Shown here one piece after another: positions 9,190-16,430 of a stretch of 64,000 bases of DNA. A model generated the notes under the pieces. The model worked only from the letters and a program-made list of their open reading frames with translations. It was not told the DNA's origin and made no database searches. Positions within the stretch are counted from its first letter, which is position 1. Every line of letters begins with the position of its first letter. The stretch is from Priestia filamentosa (GTDB taxonomy: Bacteria; Bacillota; Bacilli; Bacillales; Bacillaceae_H): assembly GCF_900177535.1 (NCBI RefSeq), contig NZ_FXAJ01000001.1, forward strand, positions 620,001-684,000, read 5' to 3'. The position numbers were made by a program, and so were the translations under genes.

Positions 9190-9222
9190 CTGACAGACTT
9201 TGGTGGGACAGTGTTTTATACT
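9190..9222 (+). promoter_or_regulatory. spoIIG promoter with long spacer (Spo0A-type)
   Basis: CTGACA (9190-9195) and TATACT (9217-9222) are separated by 21 bases instead of 17. The B. subtilis spoIIG promoter has TTGACA and TATACT at unusual 22-base spacing and needs Spo0A~P to be used by sigma-A RNA polymerase. A possible degenerate 0A-like box (CGTCAAA) lies near 9157-9163. This arrangement strongly suggests the same control. Confidence 0.72.
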
Positions 9223-9265
9223 AATTCATAACAAAAGAAGAATAAGAGGGAGGAGTGGAACAGAG

Positions 9266-10177
9266 TTGGCCATTTATCTTGATTTAATATGGCTGCTAAA
9301 CTTTCTATTTGATGCGCTACTTCTGCTGCTTTGTGCGGTTCTTTTAAAGAGGTCTTTTAAATGGTGGAGACTGCTTCTTGGAGCTTTTATTGGATCATTG
9401 ATTGTCATTCTTTTATTTACAGATGCAGCTCCTTTTGCAGAACACTATGGGGGAAAACTCACTTTTTCGGTTGTAATGGTCCTTGTTGCTTTTGGTTTTG
9501 TTCGCCTCCGCTACTTGATTGAGAGTTTATTAACATTCTATTTTGCTACTTTTACGGTTGGAGGAGGATTGATGGGTCTTCACTTTATGTTCTCAGACAC
9601 GCTTATTTTCCAAGCTGCTGCAGCTCCTCATTCAGCAAGTTTTGGAGATCCTGTGAGTTGGGTTTTTATTGTTCTCACATTCCCTGTTCTTTTTTATTTT
9701 TCCAAAAAGAGAGTAGAAGGATTGCAAACGAGAAAAGTGCTTTATGATGAATTGATTCCAGTGACAATTCATATTAATGGACAAAGAGTAGAGGCAAAAG
9801 GGCTGATTGACAGCGGAAATCAGCTTACAGAACCGTTGACAAAAACGCCTGTTATGATTGCTGTAAAAGAGCTAATGAGTGAAATCGTCCCTTCAAAGCT
9901 TCTTGAGTTAACATCAAGTCTTGATGAAGATCATCTTTATGATGAACTACCTGTAGAATGGACAAACCGTATTCGCTTTGTTCCGTACAGAAGTGTTGGT
10001 AGTTCGAGTCAGCTGTTGTTAGCTTTAAAGCCTGACTTTGTAACCTTTCAATATCAAGATGAAGAAATGAAAGTAAAACGAGTTCTCGTTGGCATAAGTC
10101 CTGTCGAGCTTTCACCTGAAAAAGCGTATGAATGTATTGTTCATCCAAAAATGATTGTTGTATCAAACGTTTCTTAA
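9266..10177 (+). CDS. spoIIGA: SpoIIGA, pro-sigma-E processing membrane protease
   Basis: A 303-residue protein with five hydrophobic segments in the first half and an aspartic-protease-like C-terminal half. The catalytic motif DSGN begins at D182, matching the known active Asp region of B. subtilis SpoIIGA, and the C-terminal IHPKM motif is present. It cleaves the pro-sequence of sigma-E in the mother cell after a signal from SpoIIR. TTG at 9266 is chosen because AGGAG lies at 9251-9255 and the protein then starts (M)[12 protein letters not shown] like the family; an upstream in-frame ATG-type extension to 9200 would overlap the promoter region. Confidence 0.93.
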   Translation: MAIYLDLIWLLNFLFDALLLLLCAVLLKRSFKWWRLLLGAFIGSLIVILLFTDAAPFAEHYGGKLTFSVVMVLVAFGFVRLRYLIESLLTFYFATFTVGGGLMGLHFMFSDTLIFQAAAAPHSASFGDPVSWVFIVLTFPVLFYFSKKRVEGLQTRKVLYDELIPVTIHINGQRVEAKGLIDSGNQLTEPLTKTPVMIAVKELMSEIVPSKLLELTSSLDEDHLYDELPVEWTNRIRFVPYRSVGSSSQLLLALKPDFVTFQYQDEEMKVKRVLVGISPVELSPEKAYECIVHPKMIVVSNVS

Positions 10178-10202
10178 TTTGAGAGAAGAAAGGGGCAAAA
10201 AA

Positions 10203-10922
10203 ATGGCTACATATAAAATTCGCTTGCGATTATGGTGGTACAAACTCTTAATTAAGCTTGGTTTAAAAACAGATGAAGTCTACTATATAGGGGGAAGTGA
10301 AGCACTACCGCCTCCACTTTCTAAGGAAGAAGAAGCTGTTTTACTTACAAAGCTTCCGAATGGAGATGAAGCAGCCCGTTCGATTCTTATTGAGCGTAAC
10401 TTGCGACTTGTTGTGTATATCGCTCGTAAATTTGAAAACACAGGGATAAATATTGAAGACTTAATAAGCATTGGGACAATCGGCCTTATTAAAGCAGTTA
10501 ACACATTTAATCCAGAAAAGAAAATTAAGCTTGCCACATATGCTTCACGCTGTATTGAAAACGAAATTCTTATGTATTTGCGACGTAATAATAAGCTTCG
10601 TTCAGAAGTATCGTTTGACGAACCATTAAATATTGATTGGGACGGTAATGAACTTCTTCTCTCTGATATTTTAGGAACAGAAGACGATATTATTACAAAG
10701 GATTTGGAAGCAACCGTTGATCGGAAACTGCTTTTAAAAGCTCTTCATCAATTAACAGATCGAGAGAAACAAATTATGGAACTTCGCTTTGGTTTAAGAG
10801 GAGATGAAGAAAAAACCCAAAAAGATGTTGCTGATATGCTGGGGATTTCACAGTCCTATATTTCAAGACTTGAGAAGCGAATAATTAAAAGGTTGCAAAA
10901 AGAATTTAATAAAATGGTGTAG
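10203..10922 (+). CDS. sigE: Pro-sigma-E, early mother-cell sigma factor
   Basis: A 239-residue sigma-70 family factor, the same length as B. subtilis SigE. It has an N-terminal amphipathic pro-sequence (about 27-29 residues) ending near DEVYYIGG, then region 2 ([16 protein letters not shown]... [16 protein letters not shown]) and region 4 with a helix-turn-helix ([22 protein letters not shown]). SpoIIGA removes the pro-sequence to activate it in the mother cell. Its start, ATG 10203, has AAAGGGG 7 bases upstream. spoIIGA ends 26 bases before it, so the two form the spoIIG operon. Confidence 0.97.
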   Translation: MATYKIRLRLWWYKLLIKLGLKTDEVYYIGGSEALPPPLSKEEEAVLLTKLPNGDEAARSILIERNLRLVVYIARKFENTGINIEDLISIGTIGLIKAVNTFNPEKKIKLATYASRCIENEILMYLRRNNKLRSEVSFDEPLNIDWDGNELLLSDILGTEDDIITKDLEATVDRKLLLKALHQLTDREKQIMELRFGLRGDEEKTQKDVADMLGISQSYISRLEKRIIKRLQKEFNKMV

Positions 10923-10955
10923 CGAGAGGGAATTAAGCCTTCTCGCTTTTCTTTT
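10922..10955 (+). terminator. Terminator after sigE
   Basis: GCGAGAGGG and CCTTCTCGC form a 9-bp stem with one G-U pair around a 7-base loop, followed by TTTTCTTTT. The stem begins at the last base of the sigE stop codon. It separates spoIIG from sigG, as expected for compartment-specific expression. Confidence 0.85.
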
Positions 10956-11044
10956 AATATTTCGAAATTTAGAAATAAAAACAGTGGAATGTATATATAA
11001 TGCCCTTTTGTTCCTTGTTCTCATTTTTCGTACCATCCCTACGT

Positions 11045-11072
11045 GCATATTTTTTCCTTTCAAGGAGATACT
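11045..11072 (+). promoter_or_regulatory. Candidate sigma-F/sigma-G promoter for sigG
   Basis: GCATA (11045-11049) and GGAGATACT (11064-11072), 14 bases apart, resemble the sigma-F pattern GywTA / GGnrAnAnT and the related sigma-G pattern. B. subtilis spoIIIG is transcribed by sigma-F and then by sigma-G in the forespore. The first bases of the transcript would lie just before the sigG ribosome-binding site. Confidence 0.55.
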
Positions 11073-11109
11073 GAATTTTGAACATCATCTCCTGATAGGA
11101 GGGTCACCA

Positions 11110-11889
11110 TTGGCAAGAAACAAAGTAGAAATATGCGGCGTTGATACTGCAAAACTACCTGTACTAAAAAATGAAGAAATGCGCAAGCTTTTTAAAAGCA
11201 TGCAAAGCGGTGATACTAGCGCTAGAGAAACGCTTGTAAACGGAAATTTGCGCCTTGTGCTAAGCGTCATTCAACGGTTTAACAATCGTGGTGAATATGT
11301 CGACGATTTGTTTCAAGTTGGATGCATCGGTCTCATGAAATCTATTGATAATTTTGATCTTAGCCAAAACGTTAAGTTTTCCACATATGCCGTACCGATG
11401 ATTATCGGGGAGATTCGTCGCTACTTGCGCGATAACAATCCGATACGGGTTTCAAGATCACTGCGTGATATTGCGTATAAAGCGTTGCAAGTGAGAGAGA
11501 AAATCATTGGTGAAACTTCTAAAGAACCAACAGCAGAAGAAATTGCAAAAGTGCTCGATGTTTCACATGAAGAAATTGTTTTTGCCCTTGACGCGATTCA
11601 AGATCCTGTCTCGCTATTTGAGCCAATTTATAACGATGGGGGCGACCCAATCTATGTAATGGATCAACTTAGTGATGACCGTAACAAAGATACAAGCTGG
11701 ATTGAAGAAATTGCCCTTAAAGAAGGAATGAGAAGATTAAACGAGCGTGAAAAATTGATTTTGCGCAAGCGGTTTTTTCAAGGGAAAACTCAAATGGAAG
11801 TTGCTGAGGAAATTGGGATCTCGCAAGCTCAAGTTTCAAGGCTCGAAAAAGCAGCTATTAAACAAATGAACAAAAATATTCAGAACTAA
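11110..11889 (+). CDS. sigG: Sigma-G, late forespore sigma factor
   Basis: A 259-residue sigma-70 factor very close to B. subtilis SpoIIIG (260 residues). Region 2 holds NLRLVLSVIQRFNNRGEYVDDLFQVGCIGLMKSIDNFD and region 4 the helix-turn-helix TQMEVAEEIGISQAQVSRLEK. It directs late gene expression in the engulfed forespore. Start TTG 11110 has AGGAGGG at 11097-11103; the longer ORF upstream has a hydrophobic, unrelated N terminus and spans the promoter. Its own terminator and promoter make it a separate unit from spoIIG, although transcripts may read through. Confidence 0.96.
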   Translation: MARNKVEICGVDTAKLPVLKNEEMRKLFKSMQSGDTSARETLVNGNLRLVLSVIQRFNNRGEYVDDLFQVGCIGLMKSIDNFDLSQNVKFSTYAVPMIIGEIRRYLRDNNPIRVSRSLRDIAYKALQVREKIIGETSKEPTAEEIAKVLDVSHEEIVFALDAIQDPVSLFEPIYNDGGDPIYVMDQLSDDRNKDTSWIEEIALKEGMRRLNEREKLILRKRFFQGKTQMEVAEEIGISQAQVSRLEKAAIKQMNKNIQN

Positions 11890-11893
11890 GTGC

Positions 11894-11931
11894 AAAAAAA
11901 GCGGTTAAGACTAGTCTTAACCGCTTTTTTT
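11894..11931 (+). terminator. Intrinsic terminator after sigG
   Basis: An almost perfect palindrome with core GCGGTTAAGAC / GTCTTAACCGC flanked by seven A and seven T residues. It could also act on the other strand, but no minus-strand gene lies nearby. Confidence 0.95.
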
Positions 11932-12001
11932 ATCGGATTAACTTCTGTTTTTACAACGCGTCCCATATATATAGTAAAAAGGGTATAAAGGGGAGAAAGA
12001 G

Positions 12002-12259
12002 ATGATCCGAATCTCAGAATTTCAGACAAAAGACGTTGTGAACGTATCAGATGGAAAGCGGTTAGGGAACATTGGGGATGTGGATATTGACGTTTCAACA
12101 GGGAAAATCTATTCGATTATTATTCAAGGTTCAAATCGAATGTTAAGTATGTTTACAAAAGAAGAGGAAATTGTTATTCCATGGCGAAGTATAGTAAAAA
12201 TTGGCTCAGATGTTATTTTAGTTCGCTATAAAAAAGCCTCTGAATTTCCTAGTGAATAG
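12002..12259 (+). CDS. ylmC: YlmC/YmxH-family PRC-barrel protein
   Basis: An 85-residue single PRC-barrel-like domain: RISEFQTKDVVNVSDGKRLGNIGDVDIDV at the N terminus, then a beta-rich half with EEIVIPWRSIVKIGSDVILVR. Members are common in spore formers, and some are linked to sporulation; the molecular function is not known. GGGGAGAAAGAG before the ATG is a good ribosome-binding site. It is followed by a promoter-like element before ylmD. In B. subtilis ylmA and ylmB sit between sigG and this gene; they are missing here. Confidence 0.88.
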   Translation: MIRISEFQTKDVVNVSDGKRLGNIGDVDIDVSTGKIYSIIIQGSNRMLSMFTKEEEIVIPWRSIVKIGSDVILVRYKKASEFPSE

Positions 12260-12294
12260 AGCGCACTTTTTAGTCAACAGATGATAACAAACTG

Positions 12295-12303
12295 TGTTAC
12301 AAT
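12295..12303 (+). promoter_or_regulatory. Candidate promoter for ylmD-divIVA cluster
   Basis: TGTTACAAT is an extended -10 element with one mismatch to TATAAT. TCAACA at 12274-12279, 18 bases upstream, is a poor -35. It would drive ylmD-ylmE-sepF-ylmG-ylmH. Confidence 0.4.
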
Positions 12304-12350
12304 GAGAAAAAGCTATGCTTATAATAAGGGGAAGTGTGGATTGATAATAA

Positions 12351-13181
12351 ATGGAACCGTTTGTAAAAAGTAAGAAAGAAACCCTTTTATCGTTAGAGCC
12401 GTGGGAAAGTAAGTATGCCAACTTAACGGCTGGATTTACAACAAAAAAGGGTGGAGTAAGTTCTCCCCCTTATGAGAGCTTAAATCTTGGTCTACATGTG
12501 AATGATAGTGCAAAAGACGTTGTTAAAAATCGTCATATTGTAGCAGAACAATTGTCATTTCCACTCGAAAGCTGGGTATGTGCAGAACAAGTTCACGGCA
12601 CAACTATTCAGAAAGTAACGATGAATGATAAAGGTAAAGGAACACAAAGCTACAGTGACGGCATCGCAAAGTGTGATGGTATTTATACAAAAGATCCATC
12701 TGTTTTACTTTCGCTTTGTTTCGCAGACTGTGTGCCGCTATATTTTATAGCTCCGAATTACCACTGTATTGGTCTTGCTCATGCAGGATGGCGTGGTACA
12801 GTTGGAAACATTGCAGGAGAGATGATTTCCGCTTTTAAAAGTGAAGGAATACGAGAGAGTGAGATTTTTGTTACTATCGGACCATCAATTGGCGAATGTT
12901 GCTATATTGTAAATGATGAAGTTATTGATTTAGTAAAAACGGTGCTAGATGATAGGTCAGGAAGTGCGTATAATGAAGTTGAAAAAGGTCAGTATACGCT
13001 GAACTTGCAAAAAGTGAACAAGCATTTGCTTTTACAAGCAGGAATTGCAGAAGAAAATATTCTTCTTTCCTCACGCTGTACAAGCTGTGAAAGTGAAACA
13101 TTTTTTTCACATCGCCGTGATGAAGGAAAAACAGGAAGAATGTTTAGTTTTATTGGATATAAGGAGAGTGTCAACCTGTGA
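12351..13181 (+). CDS. ylmD: YlmD, PgeF/YfiH-family purine nucleoside enzyme (laccase-domain fold)
   Basis: A 276-residue protein of the multicopper-like YfiH/PgeF family. The zinc-site residues are H82 (VHG), C127 (FADC) and H144 (HAGWRG). Family members were shown to have purine nucleoside phosphorylase and adenosine deaminase activity and, in E. coli, to clear wrongly built cell-wall precursor; which applies here is not known. ATG 12351 is the only in-frame start because a stop codon lies directly upstream; the AAGGGGAAGTG site is rather far (about 14 bases). Its stop overlaps the ylmE start (GTGA). Confidence 0.92.
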   Translation: MEPFVKSKKETLLSLEPWESKYANLTAGFTTKKGGVSSPPYESLNLGLHVNDSAKDVVKNRHIVAEQLSFPLESWVCAEQVHGTTIQKVTMNDKGKGTQSYSDGIAKCDGIYTKDPSVLLSLCFADCVPLYFIAPNYHCIGLAHAGWRGTVGNIAGEMISAFKSEGIRESEIFVTIGPSIGECCYIVNDEVIDLVKTVLDDRSGSAYNEVEKGQYTLNLQKVNKHLLLQAGIAEENILLSSRCTSCESETFFSHRRDEGKTGRMFSFIGYKESVNL

Positions 13182-13855
13182 ACGTTGCACAAAATGCCGC
13201 ACATATACATAGCAAAATAAAGGCAGCGTGTGAGCGCGCTAACCGTAACATTGACGAAGTAAAACTCGTTGCTGTGACAAAGTATGTTTCAAAAGAAACA
13301 GCTCAAAAAGCGTTAGACGCTGGCGTGGTTCATTTAGGAGAAAACCGCAATGAAGGATTTCTAGACAAATATGAAACGCTTGGTGAAGAAGCTGTTTGGC
13401 ACTTTATTGGTTCCCTGCAGACGCGTAAAGTGAAAGATGTTATTGATAAAATCGACTATCTTCACTCTTTGGATCGTTTGTCTCTTGCAAAAGAAATAGA
13501 GAAACGAGCGGAACACCCTGTAAAATGTTTTATTCAAGTCAATGTATCGAATGAGGAAACAAAGCACGGTTTAAAAAAAGAAGAGGTTATTCCATTCGTG
13601 CAAAAGCTGTCAGACTTTCAGAAAATTGAAGTGATAGGCCTCATGACAATGGCTCCGCACATTGAAGATCAAGAGAAGCTAAGACACTACTTTTATGAAC
13701 TTCGACTGTTAAAAGAAAAAATTACAGCTCTAAATCTTCCATCCGCACCTTGCACAGAGTTATCAATGGGCATGAGCAATGACTATGAGATAGCTGTTGA
13801 AGAAGGCGCAACTTTTGTTCGTATCGGAACCTCGCTTGTTGGAAAAGAATTTTAA
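13178..13855 (+). CDS. ylmE: YlmE, YggS/PLPBP-family pyridoxal-phosphate homeostasis protein
   Basis: A 225-residue alanine-racemase-like TIM-barrel of the PLPBP family. The PLP-binding lysine is K35 in [22 protein letters not shown] and the phosphate-binding [12 protein letters not shown] segment are present. These proteins bind PLP and affect vitamin B6 and amino acid balance; no enzymatic reaction is established. It starts with GTG overlapping the ylmD stop by four bases. It sits directly upstream of sepF in most Gram-positive bacteria. Confidence 0.93.
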   Translation: MNVAQNAAHIHSKIKAACERANRNIDEVKLVAVTKYVSKETAQKALDAGVVHLGENRNEGFLDKYETLGEEAVWHFIGSLQTRKVKDVIDKIDYLHSLDRLSLAKEIEKRAEHPVKCFIQVNVSNEETKHGLKKEEVIPFVQKLSDFQKIEVIGLMTMAPHIEDQEKLRHYFYELRLLKEKITALNLPSAPCTELSMGMSNDYEIAVEEGATFVRIGTSLVGKEF

Positions 13856-13872
13856 GAAGGAGAGGTAGAACA

Positions 13873-14331
13873 ATGGGAATGAAAAGTAAGTTCAAAAACT
13901 TTTTTGCTCTTGAAGAAGATGAATATGTAGAGGAAGAATATGAGCAAAGAAGATATGAGGAAGAACCAAGGGAGCAAGAGCCAAGAGAGATGAAACAGCA
14001 AACGCAAAACCAAAATCAAAATGTTATCAGTCTTCAAAGCGTACAAAAATCTTCAAAAGTGGTGCTTTTTGAGCCACGAATGTATGCGGAAGCACAGGAT
14101 ATTACAGATCATTTAAAAAACCGAAAAGCAGTTGTAGTAAATTTGCAGCGCATTTCCCGCGATCAAGGCGTGCGCATTGTAGACTTTTTAAGTGGAACAG
14201 TTTATGCATTAGGCGGAGATATTCAAAAAGTAGGAACGAATATTTTCCTATGTACACCAGACAACGTTGACGTTACAGGAGCCATTAGTGACGTAGGTGA
14301 AGAACAAGTAACCAATAATAAGAGGTGGTAG
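13873..14331 (+). CDS. sepF: SepF, FtsZ-binding membrane anchor and ring former
   Basis: A 152-residue SepF. The N-terminal amphipathic helix ([13 protein letters not shown]) binds membrane, an acidic and then Q/N-rich linker spans about 14-55, and the folded FtsZ-binding core runs from about 60 to 137 (VVLFEPRMY ... ILGG-type turn at [17 protein letters not shown]). SepF assembles into arcs that bundle FtsZ and helps FtsA anchor the Z-ring. AAGGAGAGG (13856-13864) precedes the ATG. The tail overlaps the beginning of ylmG. Confidence 0.95.
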   Translation: MGMKSKFKNFFALEEDEYVEEEYEQRRYEEEPREQEPREMKQQTQNQNQNVISLQSVQKSSKVVLFEPRMYAEAQDITDHLKNRKAVVVNLQRISRDQGVRIVDFLSGTVYALGGDIQKVGTNIFLCTPDNVDVTGAISDVGEEQVTNNKRW

Positions 14332-14594
14332 CTCTGTTAATATTAAATATTTTAGATAATGTGATTCAAATCTACACATGGGCCTTAATCATTTATGTAT
14401 TAATGTCATGGGTTCCTAATTTGAGAGAAAATGCTGTTGGTCAGTTTTTAGGGCGCATTTGTGAGCCATATTTGGAAGTGTTTAGACGTATCATTCCACC
14501 GCTTGGAATGATCGATATTTCACCAATTGTAGCGTTTTTCGTTCTAAATTTGGCTCGCATTGGATTGCACCAAGTGTTTATGATGTTTTTATAA
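14325..14594 (+). CDS. ylmG: YlmG, YggT-family membrane protein (start uncertain)
   Basis: Up to 89 residues with two hydrophobic helices and the YggT signature MSWVPN ... [26 protein letters not shown]. YlmG/YggT proteins sit next to sepF and divIVA widely and have been linked to membrane organisation and division, without a defined activity. The start is unclear. GTG 14325 lies inside the best Shine-Dalgarno-like sequence (AGAGGTGG, 14321-14328), so translation may begin at CTG 14334 instead, giving MLILNILDN. No in-frame ATG or TTG is available at good distance. Confidence 0.88.
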   Translation: MVALLILNILDNVIQIYTWALIIYVLMSWVPNLRENAVGQFLGRICEPYLEVFRRIIPPLGMIDISPIVAFFVLNLARIGLHQVFMMFL

Positions 14595-14619
14595 ATTTTA
14601 AAGCAAGCAGAGTGGTATA

Positions 14620-15396
14620 ATGACAGAACTTTATCAGCATTTCAGAAAAGAAGAGCACGAGTTCGTTGACGCTGTGTTAGAGTGGCAAGGGCAAGTATTA
14701 AATCAATATAGCCCAAAGCTCACAGACTTTTTAGATCCCCGTGAACAGGATATTGTGCATACAATTATCGGAAGTGAAGGGGACGTAAAAGTTTCTTTTT
14801 TTGGTGGCTATGAAGGGGCAGAAAGAAAGCGTGCGCTTTTATTTCCAAGCTATTATGAGCCAAGTGAAGAAGACTATGAGCTTGAACTTTTTGAAGTCAA
14901 GTACGCGTCAAAGTTTGTCACACTAGAGCATCGACACGTACTTGGCACTCTAATGTCTGTTGGACTTAGACGTTCAAAGTATGGAGATATTATTGCTGGA
15001 GAAGAGCGGATTCAGTTTATTGTAGCTCGGGAGATGTCTTCCTTTGTGAAAATGAACATTTCAAAAATGGGAAAAACGTCTGTATCGTTACAAACCAAAC
15101 CGCTAAACAGCGTAATGGACAACAAAGAAGAATTAGAACTGAAAGAAACGACGGTTTCATCACTTCGTCTTGATGCTGTTCTCTCTTCCATCCACAACAT
15201 ATCTCGGCAAAAAGTTCAAACTCTTATTAATGGTGGACATGCTAAAGTGAACTGGAAAACGCTTGAACAACCTTCTTTTGAATGTAATGAAGGAGATACT
15301 CTTTCTTTAAAAGGGCATGGACGAGCTCGTGTTGTTAGCATTAACGGAAAGACAAAGAAAGAAAAATGGCGAATAACGGTTGGTAAACTAAAATAA
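14620..15396 (+). CDS. ylmH: YlmH, S4-domain RNA-binding protein
   Basis: A 258-residue protein with an alpha/beta N-terminal region, a middle domain (LGTLMSVGLRRSKYGDI), and a C-terminal S4 RNA-binding domain (about 182-240: LRLDAVLSSIHNISRQKVQTLINGGHAKVNW). B. subtilis YlmH has been reported to bind the 50S subunit and support ribosome-associated quality control, like the S4 protein RqcP. The rqcH homolog lies 18 kb downstream in this window. AGAGTGG precedes ATG. Cluster position next to divIVA is conserved. Confidence 0.92.
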   Translation: MTELYQHFRKEEHEFVDAVLEWQGQVLNQYSPKLTDFLDPREQDIVHTIIGSEGDVKVSFFGGYEGAERKRALLFPSYYEPSEEDYELELFEVKYASKFVTLEHRHVLGTLMSVGLRRSKYGDIIAGEERIQFIVAREMSSFVKMNISKMGKTSVSLQTKPLNSVMDNKEELELKETTVSSLRLDAVLSSIHNISRQKVQTLINGGHAKVNWKTLEQPSFECNEGDTLSLKGHGRARVVSINGKTKKEKWRITVGKLK

Positions 15397-15408
15397 TTGT
15401 TAAATAAG

Positions 15409-15437
15409 GCAGGAATGTGATGTAAAATGTTGAATAT
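15409..15437 (+). promoter_or_regulatory. Candidate sigma-H promoter for divIVA
   Basis: GCAGGAATG (15409-15417), an 11-base spacer and GTTGAATAT (15429-15437) match sigma-H RnAGGAwww / RnnGAATww with one mismatch in the first box. The spacing equals that of the candidate before ftsA. Inference only; a sigma-A -10-like TGTAAAAT also lies at 15421-15428. Confidence 0.45.
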
Positions 15438-15536
15438 GACAATGTGTAGTTTAGATAGCCTTATTTGGTAACAGCGAAAACGCTGTAGTGAAATATACAA
15501 ATTTAACTATGAACTTAATTGATGGAGGTGGCTCTT

Positions 15537-16046
15537 GTGCCTTTAACACCTTTAGATATTCACAATAAAGAATTCAACAGAGGATTTCGTGGATATGATG
15601 AAGATGAAGTAAACGAATTTTTAGATCAAATTATTAAAGACTATGAGCAAGTTATTCGAGAGAAAAAAGAAATTGAAGAACGAGTTCATGAACTAACAGA
15701 AAAGCTTGGTCATTTTACAAACATTGAAGAAACGCTAAACAAATCAATTTTAATTGCGCAGGAAACAGCAGAAGACGTTAAACGCAATGCTCAAAAAGAA
15801 GGAAAGCTTATCATTAAAGAAGCAGAGAAAAATGCGGATCGTATTATTAATGAGTCTCTTGCTAAATCTCGCAAAATTATGCTTGATATTGAAGAACTGA
15901 AAAAGCAATCAAAAGTATATCGTACAAGATTCCGTATGCTTATTGAAGCACAGCTTGAGATGTTGGATAATGATGACTGGGATCATATGATGGATTATCA
16001 AATGGTTGCAGCTGGTGAGGATGTTGACGGAGAGAAAGGCGAATAA
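15537..16046 (+). CDS. divIVA: DivIVA, pole and septum landmark protein
   Basis: A 169-residue coiled-coil protein. The N-terminal membrane- and curvature-binding domain begins (M)PLTPLDIHNKEF and includes RGFRGYDEDEVNEFLDQI; long coiled-coil segments follow to the DDWDHMMDYQM motif and a short acidic tail. It recruits MinJ/MinCD to division sites and poles and RacA during sporulation. GTG 15537 is preferred over an upstream ATG because GGAGGTG (15524-15530) is placed 6 bases before it and the resulting N terminus matches the family. A weak hairpin overlaps the stop. Confidence 0.96.
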   Translation: MPLTPLDIHNKEFNRGFRGYDEDEVNEFLDQIIKDYEQVIREKKEIEERVHELTEKLGHFTNIEETLNKSILIAQETAEDVKRNAQKEGKLIIKEAEKNADRIINESLAKSRKIMLDIEELKKQSKVYRTRFRMLIEAQLEMLDNDDWDHMMDYQMVAAGEDVDGEKGE

Positions 16047-16068
16047 CGCCCTTTCTTATGAAGAAATC

Positions 16069-16098
16069 TTGACATCTCAAGGAGAATTATCATATAAT
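16069..16098 (+). promoter_or_regulatory. Sigma-A promoter of the ileS T-box unit
   Basis: TTGACA (16069-16074) and TATAAT (16093-16098), both perfect, are 18 bases apart. The transcript would begin near 16105, at the 5' edge of the T-box leader. Confidence 0.9.
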
Positions 16099-16104
16099 AC
16101 TCAA

Positions 16105-16380
16105 TAAAATGCTCGATTACCCTACAGACGAAGAAAGGGACAGTAATTTCTTTTCAATTATGATCAAGCGAGTCAGGGATGGTGCAAGCCTGATATCAAA
16201 AAAGAAATGAACATCACCCTGGAGTTCCATGTTGAACTTATAGTAAACAATGGCGTTTCATTCGCGTTAAGAATGTGAAAGAGGATGAGCTGACTTTTTT
16301 CTATCGTCAACGAATCAATTAGGGTGGTACCGCGGGAAACCTTCTCGCCCCTTCATGGGGATGAGTTGGTTTCTTTTTTT
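16105..16380 (+). ncRNA. T-box leader riboswitch for isoleucyl-tRNA synthetase
   Basis: The leader contains the conserved T-box sequence AGGGTGGTACCGCGG at 16321-16335, whose bulge pairs with the acceptor end of uncharged tRNA. A terminator stem with GAAACC (16336-16341) and GGTTTC (16368-16373) is followed by seven T residues (16374-16380). The likely specifier codon is ATC at 16213-16215, just before ACCCTGGAG, fitting tRNA-Ile. Uncharged tRNA-Ile should stabilise the antiterminator and allow ileS transcription. Confidence 0.95.
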
Positions 16381-16430
16381 ATGCCGTAACGAGCGTTTAT
16401 AGGAAATGACTAGAAGGTGGAGGTAAGGAA

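Noticed and set aside
12348-12351. Possible frameshift or alternative upstream start for ylmD because its ribosome-binding site is far
   Set aside because: A stop codon precedes ATG 12351 in frame and other frames close quickly; the gene is full length as annotated.
16034-16057. Hairpin at the divIVA stop considered as terminator
   Set aside because: It has a bulge and no proper T-run, so it was not listed as a feature.
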